A stretch of DNA of 64,000 bases. Source: UBA11346 sp038060575 (GTDB lineage Bacteria > Planctomycetota > UBA11346). Each line of letters begins with the position of its first letter. Within the stretch, counting starts at the first letter, position 1. The stretch is taken from contig CAZZAM010000014.1 of the NCBI GenBank assembly GCA_964652775.1, forward strand, positions 10,282-74,281, in the 5' to 3' direction. Below, piece by piece: positions 18,102 to 26,379 of this stretch. Made by a program: the position numbers and the translations under genes. Under the pieces are notes generated by a model. The model made no database searches. It saw only the letters and a program-made list of their open reading frames with translations, and was not told the origin of the DNA.

Positions 18102-18857
18102 TCAGTAGGTCGCGCGGCCGCCGGACAGATCGAAGGCGAATCCGGTCGTGAATGCACACTCCGGCGAAACGATCCACGCTGACATCGCTGCGGCTTCGTC
18201 CAGGGTTCCGGTGCGTTTCATGGGAATTTTATCGGTCATATAGGCGACCTGGCGCGGATCCATCGCATCGACCAGGCCGGTGCGGATAACGCCCGGAGCA
18301 ATCGCATTGACGGTGATGCCGCTCTCGGCGTATTCCTTGCCGACCGATTTCGCGAGTCCGATCACCGCAGCTTTAGTTGATGAGTACGGCGACATGCCGG
18401 CATTGCCTTCTTTGCCAGCGATCGAAGCGAAGAGCAGGATGCGACCATAACGACGTGGCAGCATCGCACGGACGGCGTGCTTGGTAACCAGAAAGCTTCC
18501 GCGTTGGTTGATGCGATAGACGCGGTCATAGTCCTCAATCGATACATCAACGATCGAGCGTTGGTTGGGGCCGACGATGCCCGCGCAATGCACGATCACG
18601 TCGAGTCGGCCGGTCGCCTGCACGGCCGCGTCGATCGCGGCACTGACCGGTGCTTCCTCAGCAACATCGACCACGGCACCAGTCGCGGAGAGTCCTTCAA
18701 CGGTGAAGGCAGCGACGCAGGCGTCGATAGCAGCACGATCAATGTCCCAGATGCACACGGTTGCACCCTCGCGTGCCAGGCGATGAGCGACTGCGCGACC
18801 GATGCCGGCGGCACCGCCGGTGACGATGGCTGTTTGCTGAGAGAAGCGATTATTCAT
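18102..18857 (-). CDS. SDR family oxidoreductase
   Basis: A 251-residue classical short-chain dehydrogenase with the nucleotide motif VTGGAAGIGRA, catalytic Ser and Tyr-x-x-x-Lys in LFASIAGKEG and SPYSSTKAAV, and an IAPGVIRTGLV segment. Its start overlaps the stop of the FAH-family gene by four bases, so the two are coupled. In the non-phosphorylating fucose or rhamnose routes an SDR oxidises a 2-keto-3-deoxy acid before FAH-type hydrolysis, and that fits here. This assignment is by context; the sequence alone gives only the family. Confidence 0.88.
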   Translation of the reverse strand: MNNRFSQQTAIVTGGAAGIGRAVAHRLAREGATVCIWDIDRAAIDACVAAFTVEGLSATGAVVDVAEEAPVSAAIDAAVQATGRLDVIVHCAGIVGPNQRSIVDVSIEDYDRVYRINQRGSFLVTKHAVRAMLPRRYGRILLFASIAGKEGNAGMSPYSSTKAAVIGLAKSVGKEYAESGITVNAIAPGVIRTGLVDAMDPRQVAYMTDKIPMKRTGTLDEAAAMSAWIVSPECAFTTGFAFDLSGGRATY

Positions 18858-19723
18858 GGGTTTTTACCAGGTATTTGTGGTGTAGCGACGAAACGTTGCC
18901 GCTGCGTCCCCAAGCCAGTGATCGTGAGTTCGACGACATCACCAGGCGATAGGAAACGCGGTGGCTTGTGGCCGAGGCCGACGCCCGGCGGCGTTCCGGT
19001 CGAAATCAGATCGCCGGCTTCCAGGGTCATGAACTGCGAGAGATAATGCACCAGGACGGTGATCGGAAAGATCATCGTCGCGGTGCTGCCGGTCTGCATG
19101 CGTTGTCCATTCACGTCGAGACTCATCGCCAACTGTTGCGGATCGCCAACTTGGTCAGGCGTCATCAGCCATGGCCCGAGGGGATTGAAGGTGTCGCAGG
19201 ATTTCCCCTTGGTCCACTGGCCGCCGCGTTCGAGTTGGAACTCGCGTTCGGACACATCATGTGAGATGCAGTAGCCAGCGATGTGTGCGGCGGCTTCGGC
19301 TGGTGATGCAAGATAACTCGCGTCACGACCGATGACCACGCCCAGCTCGACTTCCCAATCGGTCTTGGTCGAGAGGCGAGGGATGCGGACGTCATCATAC
19401 GGACCAACCACCGTGTTCGCGGCCTTCATGAAAATGATCGGCTCGGCCGGAATCGGCATGCCCGATTCTTTGGCGTGATCGCTGTAGTTCAGGCCAATGC
19501 AGATGACCTTGCCCGGTCGCGGCACGCAGGCGGCCCAGCGCTCGGAGTCGTTCACCTGTGGCAGGGTAGAGAGATCGCGTCGGGCCAATTCGGCAAGTTT
19601 GCCGCTGCGTAAAACGGAGGCCGTCCAATCGCTGATCCAGGCTGAACAATCACGGCGAATACCGTCGTTTTCGATAATGGCGGGGCGTTCGTTGCCAACT
19701 GGTCCGAAGCGAGCGATGCGCAT
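18854..19723 (-). CDS. Fumarylacetoacetate hydrolase (FAH) family protein
   Basis: The 289-residue protein has the FAH fold signatures: ICIGLNYSDHAKESG, the metal-binding acidic set in DWEVELGVVIGRD and YCISHDVSERE, GKSCDTFNPLGPW, and STGTPPGVG near the C-terminus. The closest well-known roles for this kind are cleavage of 2,4-diketo-3-deoxy sugar acids or of acylpyruvates. It is the first gene of the minus-strand sugar-acid cluster, coupled to the SDR gene and only 39 bases from the divergent GntR gene, which probably controls it. The precise substrate is inferred from the neighbours. Confidence 0.88.
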   Translation of the reverse strand: MRIARFGPVGNERPAIIENDGIRRDCSAWISDWTASVLRSGKLAELARRDLSTLPQVNDSERWAACVPRPGKVICIGLNYSDHAKESGMPIPAEPIIFMKAANTVVGPYDDVRIPRLSTKTDWEVELGVVIGRDASYLASPAEAAAHIAGYCISHDVSEREFQLERGGQWTKGKSCDTFNPLGPWLMTPDQVGDPQQLAMSLDVNGQRMQTGSTATMIFPITVLVHYLSQFMTLEAGDLISTGTPPGVGLGHKPPRFLSPGDVVELTITGLGTQRQRFVATPQIPGKNP

Positions 19724-19762
19724 ATGGACTTGCTTTTAGTTTTTTATCAATAAAAGTCAATC
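19724..19762. promoter_or_regulatory. Divergent control region of the sugar-acid cluster and its GntR regulator
   Basis: Only 39 AT-rich bases lie between the divergent starts of the FAH-family gene and the GntR regulator. They contain an imperfect inverted pair, GACTTGCTTTTA and TAAAAGTC, around a T-rich centre. This is the natural place for a GntR operator and would allow joint control in both directions. The regulatory role is inferred from position and symmetry only. Confidence 0.45.
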
Positions 19763-20659
19763 ATGCGATCGCGCGGCGTTTCTCCCCTGGTTCAACGAAC
19801 GGCGAATGGGGTTATCGATCTCATCGCGACCAAGGACATGGTCCTGCCGGCGGAATCAGCGATGGCGTTGCAACTTGGGGTCAGCCGCTCGCCACTGCGC
19901 CGGGCACTCGACCTCCTGCGTCAACGCGGCGTTGTCCGCGATGGACCCGAGGGGATCCAAGCGGCACGGCGACCGCGGACGGCAGATCGCTTCGCGATTC
20001 AAACTCCGCATCACACGAAATCTGGTGCATTCACCGATCTGTTCCTGGCCAAGTTGGCGCGTGGCGATCTGAAGCCAGGCCAAGAATTCAGTGAGCTGGA
20101 ATTGGCCCGCGAGGCTGGGCTTTCGACGGTTCCGATTCGCGAGGCGCTGCTGGCGATCAGCGCGGTCGGACTCATCGCCAAGGTGCCGCGACGGCATTGG
20201 GTCGTAGTGCGCTTCACCGACGCGATGGTCGATGAACTATACGACCTGCGCATCCTGCTTGAACTCGAGGTGCTGTCGCGGGCGATGACGCTGGCTGAGG
20301 ATCACCCGGTCCGCGCCGAGCTGCATGCCATACAGCAGGAGCACGACGCGATGCGGCGATCCACGCATGACGTCGAGCGTTTTTTGGATCTTGATCAGCG
20401 CTTTCACGGCAGCATGTTCCGCGCCGGTGGAAACCGTTTTATTACCCGGGAATTTTCGGCAATTTCGACATTGTTGCGCTTTCAGTTGCAACCGACCGAA
20501 GTTGGTATCCGTGGGATGGAACTGGGTTTGGAACAGCATCCGCCGATCATCACCGCCATCCTTGACCAGGATCTGGTGGCTGGGAAGCGGCTGCTACGCG
20601 CCCATCTGTGTACGTCACGGGAACTGATGAAGCAGTCCCTGGGCGAAGTGGTTCCATGA
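19763..20659 (+). CDS. GntR/FadR-type regulator with two winged-helix domains
   Basis: The C-terminal half (about 165-290) has the helical FCD ligand-binding fold with YDLRILLELEVLSRA, FHGSMFRAGGN and an HPPIITAILDQD segment holding probable metal-binding residues. Before it lies a GntR winged helix at about 92-152 (LKPGQEFSELELAREAGLS, VPIREALLAISAVGLI). A second GntR-like winged helix is visible at about 8-62 (LPAESAMALQLGVSRSPLRR, LDLLRQRGVV). Most FCD regulators are about 220-250 residues with one such domain; this one has 298. It is divergent from the sugar-acid cluster and is probably its local regulator, responding to a pathway acid. Confidence 0.88.
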   Translation: MRSRGVSPLVQRTANGVIDLIATKDMVLPAESAMALQLGVSRSPLRRALDLLRQRGVVRDGPEGIQAARRPRTADRFAIQTPHHTKSGAFTDLFLAKLARGDLKPGQEFSELELAREAGLSTVPIREALLAISAVGLIAKVPRRHWVVVRFTDAMVDELYDLRILLELEVLSRAMTLAEDHPVRAELHAIQQEHDAMRRSTHDVERFLDLDQRFHGSMFRAGGNRFITREFSAISTLLRFQLQPTEVGIRGMELGLEQHPPIITAILDQDLVAGKRLLRAHLCTSRELMKQSLGEVVP

Positions 20660-20737
20660 CACGAAAGTATATGCATCATGCACATTCGTCATCATCTCTG
20701 CCGTAGCATGCAAACAACCCCGCATAGGAGCCACACG

Positions 20738-21607
20738 ATGTACCTGAGTATGAGTTTGATTCTGGGTTTCCTGATTCTGGCGCACGCTCCTTTTTTATCT
20801 GCTGGCGAGCCGCAGAAGATCGATGATGGCGGCATGGTGTTCAAAGAGGCCGGACCAGGAGCGCCGGAGGACATCGACTTCACCAGTACTCTCGACGGCA
20901 CGGTGCAGAAGTATGTGCGGATCTTGCCACCTGGTTACAAGGTTGGTGACCAGCGCGACGCGCTGATCTGCCTACATGGTCACGGCTCGGACCGCTGGCA
21001 GTACATCAAGTTGCCGCGCGGTGAAACCAAAGGCGCGCGCGATACGGCCGCCAAGTACGGAATGATCCTCGTCTCGCCAGACTACCGGACGAATTCCTGG
21101 ATGGGGCCGAAGGGCGAAGCCGATGTGCTGCAGATCATCAGTGATCTGCGGAGCAAGCAGGGGGTGAAGCGGATCTTCCTCACCGGTGGATCCATGGGTG
21201 GCACCTCGGTGCTGATCTTCACGATCCTCCATCCTGAACTGATCGCTGGCGTTGCCAGTCTCAACGGCATGGCCAACATGGTCGAGTACGACAAGTTCAG
21301 CGAAGCGATTGTGCCGTCCTATGGTGGCACCAAGGCCGAGAAGCCTGACGAGTATAAGAAGCGCAGTGCTGAGCTGTTTCCGCACAAGTTCACCATGCCA
21401 GTGGCGATTACGGCCGGCGGCAAGGACACGGCGGTACCGCCACAGAGTGTGCTGCGTCTCGGTGATGCCCTCAAGAAGATCAATCAGCATGTGTTGGTCA
21501 TCAATCGCGAGACGACTGGGCATTCGACCAACTACGAGGACACAGTTGCCGCCATTGAGTTTGTGATCAAGGCAGCGGCGCCATGGAATGCAGCCAGGAA
21601 GAAGTAG
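20738..21607 (+). CDS. Secreted alpha/beta hydrolase (esterase-like), first tandem copy
   Basis: An exported alpha/beta hydrolase. The nucleophile Ser lies in LTGGSMGGTS, with a probable acid in AGGKDTAVPP, the catalytic His in TTGHSTNYED and an oxyanion-side LICLHGHGSDRWQY. The frame is open 20 codons further upstream, but the ATG used here gives a standard signal peptide (MYLSMSLILGFLILAHAP) and has AGGAG seven bases upstream. A paralogue with the same layout follows directly. The pair could be carbohydrate esterases or phospholipase/carboxylesterase-like enzymes; the substrate is unknown. Confidence 0.85.
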   Translation: MYLSMSLILGFLILAHAPFLSAGEPQKIDDGGMVFKEAGPGAPEDIDFTSTLDGTVQKYVRILPPGYKVGDQRDALICLHGHGSDRWQYIKLPRGETKGARDTAAKYGMILVSPDYRTNSWMGPKGEADVLQIISDLRSKQGVKRIFLTGGSMGGTSVLIFTILHPELIAGVASLNGMANMVEYDKFSEAIVPSYGGTKAEKPDEYKKRSAELFPHKFTMPVAITAGGKDTAVPPQSVLRLGDALKKINQHVLVINRETTGHSTNYEDTVAAIEFVIKAAAPWNAARKK

Positions 21608-21643
21608 GTGCCTGCCGTCCACCCATCGGTTGGAGATCTGTGC

Positions 21644-22477
21644 ATGTGTACGGCCCGCTTCCTTCTTCTTGGCGTGGTGCTCATGAATCCGGCCCACACA
21701 GTCACGGTCACGGTCGCGCCACAGGCACCTGAGGAGGTGCAGTTCACCAGTTCGCTGGATGGGACGGTACAGCGCTACGTGCAGATTTTGCCACCCGGCT
21801 TCAAGCCGGGCGAACCACACTCCGTTCTGATCGGGTTGCATGGTCATGGATCCGATCGTTGGCAATACATCAAGGTTGAGCGTGGTGAATGCCGTGGTGC
21901 CCGCGATGTGGCGGCGAAGCATGGAATGGTCTTCGTGTCGCCGGATTATCGGTTGAACTCGTTCATGAGTCCGGCGGCAGAGGCGGATCTCGTCCAGATC
22001 ATCGCTGAATTGAAGAAGAAATACGGTGTGCAGCAGGTGTTCCTGACTGGCGGTTCGATGGGAGGGATCAGCGGGTTGATCTTCGCCATGCTGCATCCGG
22101 ACCTGATCGCCGGCGTGTGTAGTGAGAACGGGCATGCCAACATGCTGGAGCTGGAGATCTATGACAAGTACTCCAAGGACATTGATGCGGCGTACGGCGC
22201 GACCAGGGCAGCCAAGCCCGAGGTGTATCGCAAGCGCAGCGCAGAATATTTTGTTTCGGCATTTACCATGCCGGTGTCGATTACGGTTGGAGGCCAAGAC
22301 AAGCAATTGCCGCCGTTTAGCGCCATCCGCTTCGGCGCAGCGCTCAAGAAGATCAACCCACGGACTCTAGTCATCAATCGTGAAAGGACCGGTCATGAGA
22401 CCAATTATGATGACACGGTCGAGGCAATTGAGTTCGTCATCCGATCTGCAACGCCGCTGAAAGTTGGCGGGAAATAA
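21644..22477 (+). CDS. Secreted alpha/beta hydrolase (esterase-like), second tandem copy
   Basis: This is a tandem paralogue of the preceding gene, alike along most of its length: FTSSLDGTVQRYVQILPPGF, GLHGHGSDRWQYIKVERGE, nucleophile Ser in TGGSMGGISG, acid in GGQDKQLPP and His in RTGHETNYDD. The chosen ATG gives a signal peptide (MCTARFLLLGVVLM) and has GGAGA seven bases upstream; an in-frame GTG right after the previous stop is less likely. The copies have diverged well beyond recent duplication, so they may have different substrates. It is probably co-transcribed with the genes on either side. Confidence 0.85.
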   Translation: MCTARFLLLGVVLMNPAHTVTVTVAPQAPEEVQFTSSLDGTVQRYVQILPPGFKPGEPHSVLIGLHGHGSDRWQYIKVERGECRGARDVAAKHGMVFVSPDYRLNSFMSPAAEADLVQIIAELKKKYGVQQVFLTGGSMGGISGLIFAMLHPDLIAGVCSENGHANMLELEIYDKYSKDIDAAYGATRAAKPEVYRKRSAEYFVSAFTMPVSITVGGQDKQLPPFSAIRFGAALKKINPRTLVINRERTGHETNYDDTVEAIEFVIRSATPLKVGGK

Positions 22478-22522
22478 ACGGTCGATTTGGCTTTGGTAGC
22501 GTCCCTCATCCAAAGGAAACAC

Positions 22523-23881
22523 ATGCGTTCATCAAACGTCGGTCTGGTCCTTGTGAGTTGTATGTTCTTTACCTCATCCGGCATAGCCGCCGACTACTGG
22601 GTAGACGCAGTGAAGGGGGATGATGTTGCTAGCGGATTAGAGGCGACGCCTTGGAAGACGGTCCAGTTTGCGATCAAAAAATGTTCTCCAGGTGATACGG
22701 TGAACGTTCGTGACGGGCAATATGACGAGATCGTTGCGATTGATGTTTCAGGAACCAAAGAAAATCCGATATCCATTCGAGCACAGAACTCACGTAAGGC
22801 ACGACTGCAACGGATAACGATTGATGGTGACTTCATCCGCGCGAGCGGTTTCGAGATCACCAGCGAAGCGGGAGGACTCCAAGTCGCCGGAATCATGATC
22901 AGTAAGGGTCGCTTCAATGAAGTTACGGATAACTATATTCACGACATACCTGGAACTGTAGGTGTTAGCGTGATGGGCGAAGGCAATATCGTCGCGAAGA
23001 ACCGGATCTATCGTATGAATAAAGGGATCAACGTCGGTGGAAAGAATAATCTCATCGAACGCAACGAGGTTGAACGCCTGATCTATAACAACCAGGACGC
23101 GGACTACTTCCGCTTCATGGGCGATGGCCTCGTGTTCCGCAACAACTGGATGCATGGAACGCGAGCCGAGGACATCGGAAAATCCCACACGGATGGATTC
23201 CAAACCTTCGCGGTTAGTCCCGGACAGGTTTTTTCGAACGTGACCATCGAAGGCAACCTGCTGATGGATTACCATGCCCAGGGGATGATGCTTGAGGGTC
23301 AGCCGGACTTCGATGGCCGCCCATTTTCCGGTGATGGTTTGTTTATTCGGAACAATGTGTGGTCGGGCGGTAACCATGTCATCATGGCCATGAGCATTAA
23401 CAACGTCGTCGTCACCGGGAACACCTTCATCGGCTATACCGGCATGGGCGTGCTGCCCGGTTTAAAATTTCCGGACAAGATCAAAGAAAAAGTCGAGAAG
23501 GGACTCAAGTTCAAAACGGTGGTAAAGAACAATATTTTCTACAACTGCGCTGCATTTGTCGGCTGGTACAAGGGTAAGCCGGGCATGGATCTCACCAACG
23601 AGGCGAATCTCTACTACAATCCGGCGAAGCCACTGGTCGACAAGGAGGGCGGCTGGTCGAAGGACATACTCAACCTTGATCCGATGCTGGTCGACGCCAA
23701 GAACCTGCTTGGTCCAGATGGAATTCCGTTCACTGCGGATGATGGTTATCTGCTTCAAGCTGGCAGTCCGGCGATCGACAAAGGAGTGAAGCTCGAACAC
23801 AGCGACGCCCAGGATATTTTTGGAACAGCGCGACCCCAGGGTGCTGGCTGGGATCTTGGTGCCCAAGAATACAAACGCTGA
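22523..23881 (+). CDS. Secreted right-handed beta-helix protein (polysaccharide lyase-like)
   Basis: After a signal peptide (MRSSNVGLVLVSCMFF, then cleavage near SGIAA) the protein opens with ADYWVDAVKGDDVASG and PWKTVQFAIKKCSPGDTV, the usual beginning of right-handed parallel beta-helix proteins. Repeated N-x-I and NN turns such as NNLIERNEVERL, NVTIEGNLLMDYH and FIRNNVWSGG follow. Such proteins bind or cleave acidic polysaccharides such as pectin or alginate. The ending, SPAIDKGV...GTARPQG...DLGAQEY, is common in this group. AAAGGA before the ATG supports the start. It sits between the esterases and an acid-sugar enzyme, which suggests an extracellular polysaccharide pathway. Catalytic residues are not assigned. 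Confidence 0.82.
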   Translation: MRSSNVGLVLVSCMFFTSSGIAADYWVDAVKGDDVASGLEATPWKTVQFAIKKCSPGDTVNVRDGQYDEIVAIDVSGTKENPISIRAQNSRKARLQRITIDGDFIRASGFEITSEAGGLQVAGIMISKGRFNEVTDNYIHDIPGTVGVSVMGEGNIVAKNRIYRMNKGINVGGKNNLIERNEVERLIYNNQDADYFRFMGDGLVFRNNWMHGTRAEDIGKSHTDGFQTFAVSPGQVFSNVTIEGNLLMDYHAQGMMLEGQPDFDGRPFSGDGLFIRNNVWSGGNHVIMAMSINNVVVTGNTFIGYTGMGVLPGLKFPDKIKEKVEKGLKFKTVVKNNIFYNCAAFVGWYKGKPGMDLTNEANLYYNPAKPLVDKEGGWSKDILNLDPMLVDAKNLLGPDGIPFTADDGYLLQAGSPAIDKGVKLEHSDAQDIFGTARPQGAGWDLGAQEYKR

Positions 23882-23906
23882 ATCGGGTGTCTTTTACAGA
23901 GGTTGC

Positions 23907-25091
23907 ATGAAAATTACCGCGATCCGCGCCACGCCCGTCAACATCCCGCTGGAAGCACCATTCCTGTTCTCCTGCGGCACGTATCCAGGCGACACCAAGG
24001 TTGTGATCGAGATCGAGACTGATGCGGGCCTTGTCGGTCTCGGCGAAGCGCCATCACCGGACTGTGCCGAAGTCATTACCAAGCGGCTGGCGCCGCAACT
24101 CAAGGGCCGCGATCCCTTGGATATTCATGGCTGCGAGCGCGCCTGCCTGCCTGATGTGCAGCTCATGCCGAACACGAGCGATAGTACGTTGGTGCGTGCG
24201 TTCGGCGGGATCGAGATCGGTTTGTGGGATTTGCGCGGAAAAGCATGGAATACGCCGCTGTACATGTTGCTTGGCGGAGCGTTCAGAAAACAGATTCCAT
24301 TCGCTGAGTATTTTTCTTTTCGCCAGCGAGTAGGGAATATTGGCGGAGAACGCACTCCGTCTGAAATAGCTGCTTATTGCGCACGGATGCACGATCTTCA
24401 CGGCTCGACCTACTTTGAAGGCAAGTTGCAGTTGGCTGATCCGCAGCTGGAGATCGATTCGGTCAAGGCGATTCGTCATGCGATCGGATCCAAGGCGATG
24501 TTGCGTCTGGATGGCAACATGTCGTGGTCACTGGCGACGGCGCGCCGGATCCTGGCCGAAATTGCGCCCTATAACATCCGCAACTACGAAGATCCAGTCG
24601 CGACCTTCGAGGACATGGCCAAGCTACGTCAGCACAGTGCGATCTCATTTTCGACCCATACGGTCGATCTGCAGAAAGCCATTCGCCTTGGCGTTCCGGA
24701 TACGTTTGTGACCAACCTCAGCGTCCTCGGTGGTATCTCGCGGGCGGTCCGCTTCATCGCCGCGTGTGAGAAGATGCGCGTCGGTTTCTGGACCTACAGC
24801 GGTGAAACCGGCATCGGCATCGCCGCCTATTTGCATTTGATCGCGGCTACCGAATGGATTCACGAGCCAGCGCAATGCATCTTGCATTGGCAGACCGACG
24901 ACGTGATCGAAGAGGGTCCATTCAATCCCAAAAAGAACGTCGTGGCGGTTCCGGAAGGTCCTGGCTTGGGTGTGACCTTGTCACCAGTGCGGCTCAAGCG
25001 TTGCCACGAGCGGTTTGTGAAGGACGGCGCTTACAATTATTTCCGTGATCCAGATGCGCCTGGCACGTATCGTCGCGTACCCTTCGACTGA
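23907..25091 (+). CDS. Enolase-superfamily enzyme (mandelate racemase/glucarate dehydratase-like)
   Basis: From the ATG giving MKITAIRATPVNIPLEAPF the protein is 394 residues with the two-domain enolase-superfamily layout. Lys173 in FEGKLQL, Asp202 in RLDGNMSW, Glu228 in NYEDP and Asp254 in THTVDLQ sit at plausible base and metal positions, with the 26-residue spacing typical of the ligands. The frame is open 29 codons upstream but overlaps the beta-helix gene, and AGAGG precedes the chosen ATG. The role is probably dehydration or epimerisation of an acid sugar released by the preceding secreted enzymes. The third ligand position is atypical and the substrate is unknown. Confidence 0.85.
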   Translation: MKITAIRATPVNIPLEAPFLFSCGTYPGDTKVVIEIETDAGLVGLGEAPSPDCAEVITKRLAPQLKGRDPLDIHGCERACLPDVQLMPNTSDSTLVRAFGGIEIGLWDLRGKAWNTPLYMLLGGAFRKQIPFAEYFSFRQRVGNIGGERTPSEIAAYCARMHDLHGSTYFEGKLQLADPQLEIDSVKAIRHAIGSKAMLRLDGNMSWSLATARRILAEIAPYNIRNYEDPVATFEDMAKLRQHSAISFSTHTVDLQKAIRLGVPDTFVTNLSVLGGISRAVRFIAACEKMRVGFWTYSGETGIGIAAYLHLIAATEWIHEPAQCILHWQTDDVIEEGPFNPKKNVVAVPEGPGLGVTLSPVRLKRCHERFVKDGAYNYFRDPDAPGTYRRVPFD

Positions 25092-25100
25092 ATTCGATCG

Positions 25101-25129
25101 CAAAAAAAGCCGTTCACTTTTCGGCGGCT
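25101..25129 (-). terminator. Intrinsic terminator of the minus-strand secreted-protein gene
   Basis: Read on the minus strand, a short stem (AGCCG pairing with CGGCT) overlaps the stop codon of the gene at 25114 and is followed by seven T residues. It lies in the 22-base gap between two convergent genes. The stem is short, so efficiency is uncertain. Confidence 0.45.
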
Positions 25130-26313
25130 GTCATCGGTGGAGGTGGTTGCAGTTTGGCCTGAATCCACCACCACGCTTTGGCGGTGCGGACGGCTCCGTT
25201 CATATTCATGCGTGATCGGCTGCCCGGTGAGGCCCAGGCGGGTTGGCTGCGTTCACCTTCAGCATCGACGGCCGGCTGACCATCATCTCCGGTCGATTGG
25301 ATAGCAGCAATATCCAGCAGCGGTTTGCCGTGGGCTGATGCATAGGATCTGACGTTGGCATTGAATGCGTTGCGCAGGCCGTTGCGTGATGCAGCCAGCG
25401 GTATGGTGGTCCAGACAACGTTGGCAGACGACCACGTCTGCTCCATGCGCTCAAGACTCTGGCGGTAATACTCGAACGCGACGTGCGGATCGCGCGCATT
25501 GGTTTGCTGGGCCAGCGCATCCAGGTGCTCATTCCAGGACGACGAAAAACCAACACCTCCGAGCGGAACAACCGCAGATGTTTGCACCTTGGTGAAATCA
25601 ATTTCTGGAATGGTGAGTGGATAGCTGGTAGTAGCTGAGGCACCGACCGCGGGTCCAGCCTGCGCGACCGGTCCACCAGGCCAAGTGGGTGGCGTTGTGT
25701 TGGGAATTGGTGGGCCAAAGCGTCGCCACTGGTGGACCTGTGCATTCTGGCCAGTGATAGTCATGATCCCGGTCGGCAAATCGTCGCGCGTGTGCACAAA
25801 GCGTCCGTCGTCGAGATCCTGGGTCGATAGCTGCATGGCCACGGTAGCGGGTGCGGTCGGGAAACGCTTGTTAACAACGCTCTGATGCAACGACTTGGCG
25901 CGGTTGTCCAAGCGGGTTGATCCAAGCTGGAAGCTGGCGACGCCTGCTGGCATCCGTTTAGCGTCCATGCCTTCGGCGTAGGTGATGGCGAAGCGCGGTT
26001 CACGCTTGGCCAATTCACGCAGGCCGGCACTCAGCGTATCGGTTTCGGAGGGAGTGATGACCAGGCCGATCTGTTTTCGTATCGGCGCAAGTTCGCTATC
26101 GGAGAGTGCATCGGCCGAAGCAATGGCGTCAGCGCGTGCAATCAGCGTGGACGGTGCGTTCAGGGTCACGGCTTCGATAGCCGGAGCGGTGAAGTCATCG
26201 GCTCCGGATAGGACTCCAAGTCCTGTCGCACTGGCACAAACCAGAAAGACCGTCGTGGCAGCGGTCCCGCGTAGACGGCTGCGTAATGACCCGCGTTCGT
26301 TGTGGTTATCCAT
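25114..26313 (-). CDS. Membrane-anchored or secreted protein of unknown function
   Basis: The 399-residue protein begins with a charged N-terminus and one hydrophobic segment (TAATTVFLVCASATGLGVL), which is either a signal peptide or a membrane anchor. The middle has a Pro- and Ala-rich stretch (about 205-240). The last 130 residues include YYRQSLERMEQTWSSANVVW and SYASAHGKPLLDIAAIQSTG, which faintly recall SGNH-type hydrolases, but I cannot identify catalytic residues. The next gene upstream on the same strand is a larger secreted protein with LysM, so both may act at the cell envelope. No family is assigned. Confidence 0.65.
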   Translation of the reverse strand: MDNHNERGSLRSRLRGTAATTVFLVCASATGLGVLSGADDFTAPAIEAVTLNAPSTLIARADAIASADALSDSELAPIRKQIGLVITPSETDTLSAGLRELAKREPRFAITYAEGMDAKRMPAGVASFQLGSTRLDNRAKSLHQSVVNKRFPTAPATVAMQLSTQDLDDGRFVHTRDDLPTGIMTITGQNAQVHQWRRFGPPIPNTTPPTWPGGPVAQAGPAVGASATTSYPLTIPEIDFTKVQTSAVVPLGGVGFSSSWNEHLDALAQQTNARDPHVAFEYYRQSLERMEQTWSSANVVWTTIPLAASRNGLRNAFNANVRSYASAHGKPLLDIAAIQSTGDDGQPAVDAEGERSQPAWASPGSRSRMNMNGAVRTAKAWWWIQAKLQPPPPMTAAEK

Positions 26314-26379
26314 AGGGCATCCCCTGTCGCAGAAGACAGGGCCGAACCCGCGATGATAACCAGGAGTTACAACCAGAAT

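Noticed and set aside
20972..22306. A 444-residue open frame on the minus strand across both esterase genes
   Set aside because: It is antisense to two genes with clear catalytic motifs and signal peptides, and its translation is His- and Arg-rich with no recognisable motif.
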